NCBI RefSeq assembly: GCF_009827495.1
Contig: NZ_WTZA01000001.1
Span: 248,001-312,000 of the forward strand
Direction of reading: 5' to 3'
Source of the DNA: Tsuneonella aeria
GTDB taxonomy: Bacteria; Pseudomonadota; Alphaproteobacteria; Sphingomonadales; Sphingomonadaceae
Length of the DNA: 64,000 bases
The notes below the pieces were generated by a model that saw only the letters and a list, made by a program, of their open reading frames with translations, did not search any database and was not told the origin of the DNA. Positions 27,483-37,260 of this stretch are shown in pieces; positions within the stretch are counted from its first letter, which is position 1, and every line of letters starts with the position of its first letter. Made by a program: the position numbers and the translations under genes.

Positions 27483-27652
27483 GTCAGTCCTGCTGCCAAT
27501 CGGGGAGTTGGCGCGGGCTTTAGCAGGGCGGACGGGGGGTGCAAGGGGACGGCCGCAAACCGGAAAGACGCCCGTTCGCGGCGCGTTTTGCCGGACCGCG
27601 GACAGCGTCTCCCCTGTGCCGCTTCGCCTGGCGGGAGCACGCCAGATACAGA

Positions 27653-27680
27653 AAACCCGCCGATTGCGCGGCGGGTTTCG
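27653..27680 (-). terminator. Intrinsic terminator of the tRNA-Val transcript
   Basis: A perfect 9-bp stem (27654-27662 with 27669-27677) and six-base loop lie just after the tRNA 3' end on the minus strand, followed by TTTTC. Confidence 0.8.
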
Positions 27681-27695
27681 TGCCTCCGGTCTGGA

Positions 27696-27770
27696 TGGTG
27701 GGCGTAGCAAGGATTGAACTTGCGACCCCTACGATGTCAACATAGTGCTCTACCACTGAGCTATACGCCC
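27696..27770 (-). tRNA. tRNA-Val (anticodon GAC), CCA encoded
   Basis: On the minus strand the sequence folds as a full cloverleaf. It has a 7-bp acceptor stem (GGGCGTA with TACGCCC), a D arm with GTGGTAGA, an anticodon stem CTATG/CGTAG with loop TTGACAT (anticodon GAC, reading GUC/GUU valine codons), and a T arm with GTTCAATCC. The discriminator is A and the 3' CCA is encoded. Confidence 0.97.
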
Positions 27771-27848
27771 GCACCATCAAGCGGGGCGGCCATTAGCGAG
27801 GGGCAGCCCGCCGCGCAAGAGGCAGATTGCGCCCATGCGCGCCTGGCT

Positions 27849-28238
27849 TCAGACGCTCGCGGCAACCTCCGGGCGGAACATGCGGTCCACCTCCATCACC
27901 AGGTCCTTCAAGTGGAAGGGTTTCGACAGAACCTTGGCGCGCGGCTGTTCCCGGCTGGCCTTGAGGCTGACCGCTGCGAACCCGGTGATGAACATCACCT
28001 TCGTCAGCGGGCTCACCTCGTTGCACTTCTGGGCGAGTTCGATCCCGTCCATTTCCGGCATGACGATGTCCGACAGCAGGAGATCGAAATGCTCCGCCTC
28101 CAGGTGCGGGACAGCTTCGGTGCCGCGCCCCACGGCGACGACCGCGTAACCGGCGTTTTCCAGCGCCCTGGCAAGGTAAGTGCGCATCGCCTCTTCGTCT
28201 TCGGCGAGGAGGATGCGGATGGGGGATGGGTCATTCAT
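27849..28238 (-). CDS. cpdR: Single-domain response regulator CpdR
   Basis: CpdR is a stand-alone receiver. When unphosphorylated it primes ClpXP to degrade CtrA-pathway substrates; the CckA-ChpT relay phosphorylates and inactivates it. The 129-residue product has the acidic pocket AEDEEAMR near residue 12, the phospho-acceptor Asp57 in LLSDIVMPEMDG, Thr in FITGF and Lys in LSKPFHLKDL. The C-terminus (EVDRMFRPEVAASV) is short, with no output domain. It is divergent from the N-formylglutamate amidohydrolase gene. The kinase gene cckA lies at 14493-16952. Confidence 0.9.
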   Translation of the reverse strand: MNDPSPIRILLAEDEEAMRTYLARALENAGYAVVAVGRGTEAVPHLEAEHFDLLLSDIVMPEMDGIELAQKCNEVSPLTKVMFITGFAAVSLKASREQPRAKVLSKPFHLKDLVMEVDRMFRPEVAASV

Positions 28239-28334
28239 GCCCCTGCCATAGCGCGCGGCGCTTAAGAAATCTTTGGCAACGCGCACGCCGCGGCATTTTG
28301 ACAGCGGACCTGCCGGCGTCCACAACTCGCGCGG

Positions 28335-29267
28335 ATGGATTGGCAGGATCACCCCGAAGGGACGCCGCCGCACGTATCGCGCAGTGCGCACGGCGCGCCG
28401 TTTCGCCTTGCGACCGGCGGCGGCATGCCCGTCCTCATCGCCGTGCCGCACGCGGGCCGTGCCTATCCGGAGGCGCTGCGCAACCGGATGCGCGCGCCGG
28501 ACGTCACGGCCCTGCGTCTCGAGGACCGTTATGTGGACGTGCTGGCGGAAGGCGCCGCGGAGGCGACCGGCGCGGCACTGCTGGTGGCTGACGCGCCGCG
28601 TGCGATGATCGACCTCAACCGCGCGGAAGACGACGTGGACTGGTCGATGATCGCGGGGCATTCGCCTGGCCGCCCCGCGCGGGCATCCTCGGTCAATCGC
28701 CGCGCGCGGGGCGGGCTGGGGCTCATCCCGCGCCGCCTGACCGGGCTGGGAGAGATCTGGCGCGAACGCACGCGCCATGCCGAGCTCGAAGCGCGGCTGG
28801 CAACCGTGCACCGTCCGTACCACGCAGCCCTTGCAGCGACGCTGGAATCCATCCGCGACCGTTGGGGCGCCGCACTTCTCATCGACCTGCACTCGATGCC
28901 GCCCCTGGCCGCTGCGCGGACGGGCGCGGTCCCGGCGGAATTCGTCGTGGGCGACCGCTTCGGCGCGAGCTGCGCGCGGTCGATCGTTACCCGCACGCTG
29001 GCATTCCTGGACGCGAACGGGCGGGCGACGGCGCACAACCGGCCGTATGCAGGGGGATTCGTGCTGGACCGGCATGCGGCCCCGGCACGGGACATTCATG
29101 CCATCCAGATCGAAATATGCCGCAGCACTTATCTGGATGCGCGTTTCGACCGGCCCGGGCCGCGGGCGCCCGCTGTGACGCGCCTTATCGCCAACCTCGT
29201 GCGTCATCTTGGCGAAGATGTCGCACTGATGGGCGGGCGAGGCCCCCTGCCTGTCGCTGCCGAATAA
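28335..29267 (+). CDS. N-formylglutamate amidohydrolase family protein
   Basis: The 310-residue product belongs to the FGase family, which hydrolyses N-formylglutamate in histidine degradation or related formyl/acyl amino acids. Visible motifs are VLIAVPHAGRAYPEALR, DRYVDVLAEGAAEATGA, MIDLNRAEDDVDW, LLIDLHSMPP (metal ligands) and IQIEICRSTYLD. No other hut gene is near, so a role in histidine catabolism is not supported by context. The neighbour cpdR is divergent. The TAA stop lies in the T-run of a convergent terminator. Confidence 0.87.
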   Translation: MDWQDHPEGTPPHVSRSAHGAPFRLATGGGMPVLIAVPHAGRAYPEALRNRMRAPDVTALRLEDRYVDVLAEGAAEATGAALLVADAPRAMIDLNRAEDDVDWSMIAGHSPGRPARASSVNRRARGGLGLIPRRLTGLGEIWRERTRHAELEARLATVHRPYHAALAATLESIRDRWGAALLIDLHSMPPLAAARTGAVPAEFVVGDRFGASCARSIVTRTLAFLDANGRATAHNRPYAGGFVLDRHAAPARDIHAIQIEICRSTYLDARFDRPGPRAPAVTRLIANLVRHLGEDVALMGGRGPLPVAAE

Positions 29268-29367
29268 AAAAACCACCCCGTGCGGTGCACGAGGTGGCCA
29301 AGGTTCAGGGAGGAGGTACACATCGGTGCACCAGCCGGCTCGGCCATGAGGGGAGCGCGAACCGGCT
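29266..29367 (-). ncRNA. Candidate small RNA with exposed anti-Shine-Dalgarno segment
   Basis: On the minus strand a promoter-like pair TTGAAG (29401-29396) and TAAATT (29379-29374), spaced 16 bases, points to a start near 29367. The roughly 100-base transcript would fold into three parts: a hairpin closed by AGCCGG/CCGGCT with a C-rich loop; a 7-bp hairpin GGTGCAC-CGAT-GTGTACC; and then single-stranded TCCTCCC, complementary to ribosome-binding sites. It ends with an 11-bp terminator stem (one mismatch) followed by seven Ts. No reading frame of note lies in it. This layout, with loops or linkers of CCUCC type and an intrinsic terminator, is familiar from alphaproteobacterial small RNAs. It could also be a 3' UTR product of sapC. 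Confidence 0.6.
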
Positions 29368-29438
29368 AGGCAGAATTTAGGTGCGAGGCTGAATTCTTCA
29401 ACCCCGAACTCATCGCTTCCACCGGGCGTTTCGCCGAA

Positions 29439-30221
29439 TCAGGCGGCCGGTTCGGGCTGGCCTTCGGGCACTTTGCCCTGGGCCATCTGGCGCGAGAACA
29501 CGTTGCTCATCAGCTGCAGCGAAAACAGGTGCGCGAAGATGATCGCCATGATGCCGTTGGCGACCCAGGTCTTGGCTGTTTCGGCGTCGAGATCGCGCAG
29601 CTTTTCTTCGTTCACCATCTTGAAGCCGCGATAGATGTAGGGCTTTTCCGGATTGGCGTTCGCGGTGATCGCGATCTCGCCGTCCATCAGCAGGTCATGC
29701 TTGTTCAGCTCTTCGATCAGCGCCTGGGTACGGGCTCCGGCCTGTTCGAACTGTTCGCAGAAATCGAGCGCGGACTGAATCGGCTGGCCGGGCTTGCCTT
29801 CCGAATCGAACAGCGGGTCCCCGTCCTTGAACTCGCCGATGGCCTTGCTGGTGGGGTCGAAGCACAGCGACAGCTCCTCCGCCTCGGGCGTGAGGCGGGC
29901 GAGAAGGTAGGGATAGCGGCGGGCATAGGCCGGGACGTACACGTCTTCGGTCAGCTTGCCGTCGTCGCCCACGAACGCGTTGACGCCTTCGTTGAGGCCC
30001 ATCAGCGCAAGCGGTACGCCGCCTTCGCCGGAGCTGAAGACGATCGGATAGTCGCGCTGCGCCTGGATGAATTCGTCGGACGTCAGCGGCACGGCGTGCT
30101 GGTTGACCAGCCATGTCAGGCCGTCGACCCGCTTCACGCGGTAGTTCACGTGATCGCGGCTGTTGAGCGGCATGAGGTCGTTGTAGAACAGGGGCAGGGT
30201 GGTCTGCGGCGCGCTGGCCAT
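29439..30221 (-). CDS. SapC family protein
   Basis: The 260-residue product matches the SapC family (named from a surface-layer-associated gene region) with LPLFYNDLMPLNSRDH near the start, LTSDEFIQAQRDYPIVFSS, LGLNEG-like ALMGLNEGVNAFV and YVPAYARRYPYLLARL. No signal peptide is visible, so it is probably cytoplasmic. In sphingomonads such genes often accompany tryptophan halogenases or TonB receptors; neither is present here. It follows the FAD-linked oxidase gene by 65 bases on the same strand. The biochemical role is unknown. Confidence 0.82.
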   Translation of the reverse strand: MASAPQTTLPLFYNDLMPLNSRDHVNYRVKRVDGLTWLVNQHAVPLTSDEFIQAQRDYPIVFSSGEGGVPLALMGLNEGVNAFVGDDGKLTEDVYVPAYARRYPYLLARLTPEAEELSLCFDPTSKAIGEFKDGDPLFDSEGKPGQPIQSALDFCEQFEQAGARTQALIEELNKHDLLMDGEIAITANANPEKPYIYRGFKMVNEEKLRDLDAETAKTWVANGIMAIIFAHLFSLQLMSNVFSRQMAQGKVPEGQPEPAA

Positions 30222-30286
30222 CGTCGGTCTCCGAGCGTCAGGATCGAATGCGCATGCCTGCCTGGCCGCGCGGGAAAGCGCGCGCT

Positions 30287-31735
30287 TTAGGGTCTTGGTT
30301 CCGGTGGCGCAAGCGGCACCAGCTTGCCGGGATTGAGTATCCCCCGGGGATCCAGCGCGCGTTTCACGGACTGCAGCATCGTTATGGCAACCGGATCGCC
30401 CAGGCGGGCAAATTCGTCGCGTTTCAACTGGCCGATGCCGTGTTCGGCGCTGATCGAGCCGCCCCAAGCGGTGACGAATTCGTACACTTGCGCACTAATC
30501 CGCTTGCCGTCGGTTTCCAGCCAGCGGCGCGCATCCACCCCGGGCGGCGCGATCACGTGGAAATGCACGTTGCCATCGCCGAGGTGCCCGAACGCCATGG
30601 CGCGCGTGCCGGGCCACGTGCGCTCCATCAATGGCACCGCCTCGGCCACGAACGCAGGCATGCGTTCGGCCGCCACCGAGATATCATGCTGCACCGCCGG
30701 GCCCCTGGCGCGTGCCGCCGGGGAGATCGAATCCCGGAGCAGCCAGAACGCTTCGGCCTGCGTTTCGCTGGCGGCGATCGTGGCGTCTTCGACCAGGCCG
30801 CGCGCCATCGCCTGTCCGAGGAGGGCTTCCGTACGGGAGGGCAGTTCCGCGGCCGCGCCACGATCCGCCACCAGTTCGATCAGCGCATGCCAGCCGTGAC
30901 AGCCCGACAGCGGCGGCCGTGCGCCGGGGAGATGGTCGATCACGTCGTCCAGGGTCTGCTGGTCCAGCACCTCGAAACCTTCCAGCGCGTCGCCCGCAAT
31001 CTCCTCGCACAGGACCAGCAGGTCGCGCGCGGCTTCGAGTGTCCGGGTGCCCGCCCACACGACCCGCCGGTCGGCGATGGCCGGCACCAGCTTCAAGGTG
31101 GCCGCCGTCACCACGCCCAGCGTTCCTTCCGATCCGATCAGCAACTGCTTCAGGTCGAAGCCGCGGTTATCCTTCCGCAGCGCATCCAGGGCGGCATAAA
31201 TGCTGCCGTCGGCCAGCACGGCTTCGATCCCCAAAACCTGCGCCCGCATGGAGCCATGACGCAGAACCTGGGTACCGCCCGCGTTGGTGGAGATCAGGCC
31301 GCCGATTGTCGCCGACCCCTTGCCGCCGAGGGTGAGCGGGAAACGCAGGCCGTTGTCGTCCGCCCTCTCGTGCAAGGTCTGGAGGATCACCCCCGCTTCG
31401 CACACGACCTGGCGCGCCGATGCGTCGAGCGAGCGGATCGTGTCGAGGCGGCGGGTCGAAAGGAGAAGGGCGGTGCCGCTATCGTCCGGGGTCGCGCCGC
31501 CGCTCATGCCGCTGTTGCCGCCCTGGGGTACGATGGGCACCCCGTGCCGTGCGCAAAGGCGGACGAGTTCGGCCGCCTCCCGGGTGGAGGCGGGCGAGGC
31601 CATGGCGATCGCCGCCCCGACGAACCGTCCGCGCCAGTCCGTCAGCCAGGGGCGCATCAGATCGTCGTCGCGCGTCAGCCCCCGGGGCCCGAGCAGGGCG
31701 CCGGCCTCGGCCAGGAAAGCGTCCGTATCGATCAT
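30287..31735 (-). CDS. FAD-linked oxidase, D-2-hydroxyacid dehydrogenase type
   Basis: The 482-residue product is a flavoprotein of the GlcD/D-lactate/D-2-hydroxyglutarate dehydrogenase family. The FAD-binding PCMH domain has VPIVPQGGNSGMSGGATP and GGLISTNAGGTQVLRHGSMR. The C-terminal oxidase domain has the metal-binding FGHLGDGNVHFHV and SAEHGIGQLKRDEF. Such enzymes oxidise D-2-hydroxyacids to 2-oxoacids and pass electrons to quinones or ETF. The exact substrate cannot be read. sapC follows in the same direction. Confidence 0.85.
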   Translation of the reverse strand: MIDTDAFLAEAGALLGPRGLTRDDDLMRPWLTDWRGRFVGAAIAMASPASTREAAELVRLCARHGVPIVPQGGNSGMSGGATPDDSGTALLLSTRRLDTIRSLDASARQVVCEAGVILQTLHERADDNGLRFPLTLGGKGSATIGGLISTNAGGTQVLRHGSMRAQVLGIEAVLADGSIYAALDALRKDNRGFDLKQLLIGSEGTLGVVTAATLKLVPAIADRRVVWAGTRTLEAARDLLVLCEEIAGDALEGFEVLDQQTLDDVIDHLPGARPPLSGCHGWHALIELVADRGAAAELPSRTEALLGQAMARGLVEDATIAASETQAEAFWLLRDSISPAARARGPAVQHDISVAAERMPAFVAEAVPLMERTWPGTRAMAFGHLGDGNVHFHVIAPPGVDARRWLETDGKRISAQVYEFVTAWGGSISAEHGIGQLKRDEFARLGDPVAITMLQSVKRALDPRGILNPGKLVPLAPPEPRP

Positions 31736-31844
31736 AGGCAGGGCCTATGCCACGGGCGCGGCGGGGAAATCCACCGTGCGGTGGATCGGGGCAATTAAGC
31801 AGGTATTCAAGCTGGGTCGCTATCCGGTAGCGTCGAACCGAGCG

Positions 31845-32396
31845 ATGACCATTCTGCCAACCCTGTTCGCGCCCGTAGCGCTGCTGATGCCGGGGTGGCT
31901 GGTTGCTCCCGTGCCTGCCGATGCCGGTCTCGTGCCGGGCGCGGATCGTGCGCCGGTCGCGGCGTCCAGCGCCGGGGCCGCGCGCACCGATCTGTCGGAC
32001 GATCCCGTCGCTGCGCAGGTCCGCATCCAGCAACGCGTGATCGTGCGCATCGCCCCGCCGGGGCCGGCAACCCGGCAGAGCATCGCGCCCGACATGATGC
32101 CCCGCCTCGCGCAGCCGGACCTCGAGGAACGCAAGATGGGCAACTGCGTGGCCGTCAGCCGGATCGCGGCCGTGCAGCCGGATGCCAAAGGGCGGCTGCT
32201 GTTGTTCATGCGCGACAGGCGCCTGGTTGCGGCCAGCCTTGAAAAAAGCTGCAGCGCGCGCGATTTCTATTCCGGCTTCTATCTCGAACGCACGAACGAC
32301 GGCATGCTGTGCGTCGATCGCGACCGGCTCCATTCGCGGTCGGGCAGCAAATGCGAGATCAGCCGCATGCGCCAGCTCGTCGCCGATCGCGACTGA
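31845..32396 (+). CDS. Exported protein of unknown function, basic
   Basis: The 183-residue product starts with a hydrophobic segment (TILPTLFAPVALLMPGWLVAP) that looks like a signal peptide with a poor cleavage site, then a low-complexity Ala/Val stretch. The conserved-looking part is the C-terminal 90 residues: RIAPPGPATRQSI, KMGNCVAVSRIAAVQP, LLLFMRDRRLVAASLEKSC, FYSGFYLERTNDGMLCVDRD and SGSKCEISRMRQLV, with four cysteines that could form two disulfides. I do not recognise a named family. It is divergent from the FAD-linked oxidase. The ATG at 31845 has no clear ribosome-binding site. Confidence 0.6.
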   Translation: MTILPTLFAPVALLMPGWLVAPVPADAGLVPGADRAPVAASSAGAARTDLSDDPVAAQVRIQQRVIVRIAPPGPATRQSIAPDMMPRLAQPDLEERKMGNCVAVSRIAAVQPDAKGRLLLFMRDRRLVAASLEKSCSARDFYSGFYLERTNDGMLCVDRDRLHSRSGSKCEISRMRQLVADRD

Positions 32397-32477
32397 GGCG
32401 CTGCGTTTTCGTTGACTTTCGCGCATGATGCGCGCAGGGCGCGCGCGTTCGTACGCGGACGGTCAGCATGATCTACC

Positions 32478-32515
32478 GTGCACGCCTGCCGACTGCCGTC
32501 GAAGCGGGCGTGCAC
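32478..32515 (+). promoter_or_regulatory. Hairpin in the leader of the DEAD-box helicase gene
   Basis: GTGCACGCC (32478-32486) pairs perfectly with GGCGTGCAC (32507-32515) across a 20-base loop, 32 bases before the helicase ATG. Upstream, GCGCATGATGCGC is a second short palindrome. DEAD-box helicase genes are often cold-regulated through structured leaders; that role here is inference. Confidence 0.4.
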
Positions 32516-32547
32516 CAACCACCGGATTTTCGAACATTACTGAACCC

Positions 32548-33924
32548 ATGACATTCGCCGACCTCGGCCTCTCACCCGAATTGCTCAAGGCGGTCGAAGC
32601 GGCGGGCTACACCGAACCGACCGCGATCCAGGCGCAGGCCATCCCGCCCGTGCTGATGATGAAGGACATCGTCGGCATCGCCCAGACGGGGACGGGCAAG
32701 ACGGCGAGTTTCGTGCTGCCGATGATCGACGTGCTGGCCCATGGCCGCCGCCGCGCGCTGATGCCGCGCAGCCTGATCCTGGAGCCGACCCGCGAACTGG
32801 CCGCCCAGGTGGCCGAGAATTTCGAGAAGTATGGCGTCAACCACGACCTCAAGATGGCGCTGCTGATCGGCGGCGTGCAGATGGGCGACCAGCTCAAGGC
32901 ACTGTCCGACGGGGTGGACGTGCTGATCGCGACGCCGGGCCGGCTGATGGACCTGTTCGAACGCGGCAAGATCCTGCTCAACGGGTGCGAGCTGCTGGTC
33001 ATCGACGAGGCGGACCGCATGCTCGACATGGGGTTCATTCCCGACATCGAGTTCATCTGTTCCAAGCTGCCCGACAGCCGGCAGACGATGCTGTTTTCGG
33101 CCACGATGCCGCCGCCGATCGAGAAGCTGGCGAAGAAGTTCCTGACCAATCCCAAGCGGATCGAGGTCGGACGCCGCGCTTCCAACAACGAGAACATCAC
33201 CGCCTTCAAGGTGCCGGTAAAGGCGCGCGACAAGCGCGACACCCTGCGCTGGCTGCTGCGCAACGACCTTGTCGAAACCGCGATCATCTTCGCCAACCGC
33301 AAGACCACGGTGCGCGAGATCAACAAGAGCCTGCAGAGCCATGGCTTCGCCAGCGCCGAAATCCACGGCGACATGGACCAGGCCAGCCGGATCAAGGAGC
33401 TGGATCGGTTCAAGAAGGGCGAGGTGACGATCCTCGTTGCATCGGATGTCGCCGCGCGGGGGCTGGACATCAAGGGCGTCAGCCACGTCTTCAACTTCGA
33501 CACGCCGTGGCACCCGGACGATTACGTTCACCGCGTGGGCCGCACGGGCCGCGCCGGGGCCAAGGGCCGCGCATTCACCTTCGTGTCGGAGGAGGATGCC
33601 GAGGCGATTGCCAACGTGGAAAAGCTGACCGGCGCCGCCGTTCCGGTGTTCGGCAAGAAAGATGTGCGGGTGGAACTGCGCGCGGCGGAGCCGGCCCCCG
33701 AACGCGCAGCTGCGAAACCGCCCCGGCAGGACCGTAGCCGTGATGAAAGCGAAGAACGCGACGCACGCCCGCGCCGCGCGCGCGAACCCCGTGCAGACCG
33801 GCCGCAGCGGGACGCCAGCCGGGATGACCGTCCGCGTCGGGACGAACGCGACGATGGGCCGCCGATGCAGCCGGGCGAATGGAACGGCCCGGTGCCGGGC
33901 TTCCTCAGCGTCGGGTTCGGCTAA
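32548..33924 (+). CDS. DEAD-box RNA helicase, RhlE-like
   Basis: The 458-residue ATP-dependent RNA helicase has the full motif set: the Q motif (FADLGLSPELLKAVEAAGYTEPTAIQ region), AQTGTGKT (motif I), PTRELAAQ (Ia), TPGR, VIDEADRML (DEAD variant DEAD in motif II), FSATM (III) and HRVGRTGRAG (VI). A low-complexity C-terminal tail from about residue 370 is rich in Arg, Asp, Glu and Pro (RDESEERDARPRRAREPRAD), typical of RNA-binding RhlE-type tails. The product probably acts in ribosome assembly or RNA turnover. ATG 32548 was chosen because motif Q follows directly; upstream in-frame codons add unrelated residues. Confidence 0.92.
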   Translation: MTFADLGLSPELLKAVEAAGYTEPTAIQAQAIPPVLMMKDIVGIAQTGTGKTASFVLPMIDVLAHGRRRALMPRSLILEPTRELAAQVAENFEKYGVNHDLKMALLIGGVQMGDQLKALSDGVDVLIATPGRLMDLFERGKILLNGCELLVIDEADRMLDMGFIPDIEFICSKLPDSRQTMLFSATMPPPIEKLAKKFLTNPKRIEVGRRASNNENITAFKVPVKARDKRDTLRWLLRNDLVETAIIFANRKTTVREINKSLQSHGFASAEIHGDMDQASRIKELDRFKKGEVTILVASDVAARGLDIKGVSHVFNFDTPWHPDDYVHRVGRTGRAGAKGRAFTFVSEEDAEAIANVEKLTGAAVPVFGKKDVRVELRAAEPAPERAAAKPPRQDRSRDESEERDARPRRAREPRADRPQRDASRDDRPRRDERDDGPPMQPGEWNGPVPGFLSVGFG

Positions 33925-33955
33925 GTCCCGAGCGCTTCGCCTAGAGGGTCTTCGC

Positions 33956-34114
33956 CTAGAGCGCCTTCGCGTTGTCGCCGCCCTTGCGGCCTTCGCGGTC
34001 GCGGGCGTTCGACTTGTTGGGATCGCGGCTGTCGGCTTTCTGACGCGCCTCGTTGGGATTTGCGCTTCCGCGGTTTTCCTCGCGCGCCTGGGCGTTGCCG
34101 GTTTCGCTGGACAT
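33956..34114 (-). CDS. Small hydrophilic protein, 52 residues
   Basis: A 53-codon frame (stop included) starts at ATG 34114 behind a strong ribosome-binding site (AAGGAGA). The product begins MSSETGNAQAREENRGSANP and ends RDREGRKGGDNAKAL. It is rich in Asn, Arg, Asp and Glu, with no hydrophobic core, and so is probably disordered. The REGRKGGDNA tail faintly resembles the KGG repeats of small stress-induced proteins. It lies between the convergent DEAD-box helicase gene and uvrD. Function is unknown. Confidence 0.6.
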   Translation of the reverse strand: MSSETGNAQAREENRGSANPNEARQKADSRDPNKSNARDREGRKGGDNAKAL

Positions 34115-34202
34115 GATCTTCTCCTTCAGCCGACCAACGGCTGGGGAGGGGGAGGTTTCCGGGTAAGGCAGCAGCGAAGCGGCGGACGACCGCGCGGGTG
34201 GC

Positions 34203-36503
<2,301 letters not shown>

Positions 36504-36611
36504 GGCAGGCGCGAACAGCTAGGGAACACGCGTGCTGCACGCAAGGGGCCAGCGGAACCGTCCGCGATTGCCGTGCGTAGTGCGGTGCAGAAACGATACG
36601 GAGAGTGCTTC

Positions 36612-37208
36612 ATGAACAAGCTGATCCTCGCCGGCGCGGCCGCGCTGGCTTTCGCCGTTCCCGCTATCGCGCAGGACGCGGTCGTGACCTCCAGTGGGGA
36701 CGTCTACGTTCTCACGCCCACCCAGCAGACGGTGTACGATGCCTGGCCGGTGGAGCGCCAGACGATCTACACCGCGTGGCCGAACACCTACCGCGTCTAT
36801 TACTGGACGCTCACCGAACCGCAGCAGACCGGGTGGTGGGCCCTGACTGACGAGCAGCGCGCGCAAGTGTACGCGATGACGCCCGAGCAGCGCGCGGCGA
36901 CCTGGGCCTCGATCGAAAACCAGGTCATGCGCACGCGGTCGGCCAGCGCTTCGCCCACCGCGATGGCAGCAGCGACGGCGGCGGTGAATGCCAATGACAG
37001 CCCGCCGCAAATGGTGGCGGGCGAAGTCGTCCAGACCACTCCTGCTGCCACGACTGCCGCGGGCGGGGAATATCCGCTTTGCAGCGCGACCATCACCGAT
37101 AGCTGCCGCAACCCGCGCGAAGCCGGCAAGAATTACGGCAATCGCCCGCTCAACTACTGGCCCGGCAAGCCTGCTAGCGAGATTCCGGGCAAGCTGCCGC
37201 AGCGCTGA
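36612..37208 (+). CDS. Exported protein with six 11-residue aromatic repeats
   Basis: The 198-residue product has a signal peptide (residues 1-20, AALAFAVPAIA). Residues 35-100 are six consecutive 11-residue units of the type TPxQQxxYxAW: TPTQQTVYDAW, PVERQTIYTAW, PNTYRVYYWTL, TEPQQTGWWAL, TDEQRAQVYAM and TPEQRAATWAS. An Ala/Thr-rich linker follows, then a C-terminal module with two cysteines (YPLCSATITDSCRNPREAG) and NYGNRPLNYWPGKPASEIPG. I do not recognise a named domain. The ATG at 36612 was chosen because the signal peptide starts there; the same frame is open for 2 kb upstream, antisense to uvrD, which is a GC artefact. A terminator follows. Confidence 0.75.
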   Translation: MNKLILAGAAALAFAVPAIAQDAVVTSSGDVYVLTPTQQTVYDAWPVERQTIYTAWPNTYRVYYWTLTEPQQTGWWALTDEQRAQVYAMTPEQRAATWASIENQVMRTRSASASPTAMAAATAAVNANDSPPQMVAGEVVQTTPAATTAAGGEYPLCSATITDSCRNPREAGKNYGNRPLNYWPGKPASEIPGKLPQR

Positions 37209-37228
37209 TCAGCGGCGAACCGACAATG

Positions 37229-37260
37229 AAAAGGGCGCCCTTGGGGAGGCGCCCTTTTTT
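37229..37260. terminator. Bidirectional intrinsic terminator
   Basis: A 7-bp stem GGGCGCC/GGCGCCC (37233-37239 with 37248-37254) has six Ts on the plus side and four As before it. It can end the repeat-protein transcript and, more weakly, the convergent rsmD transcript, whose stop lies inside it. Confidence 0.85.
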
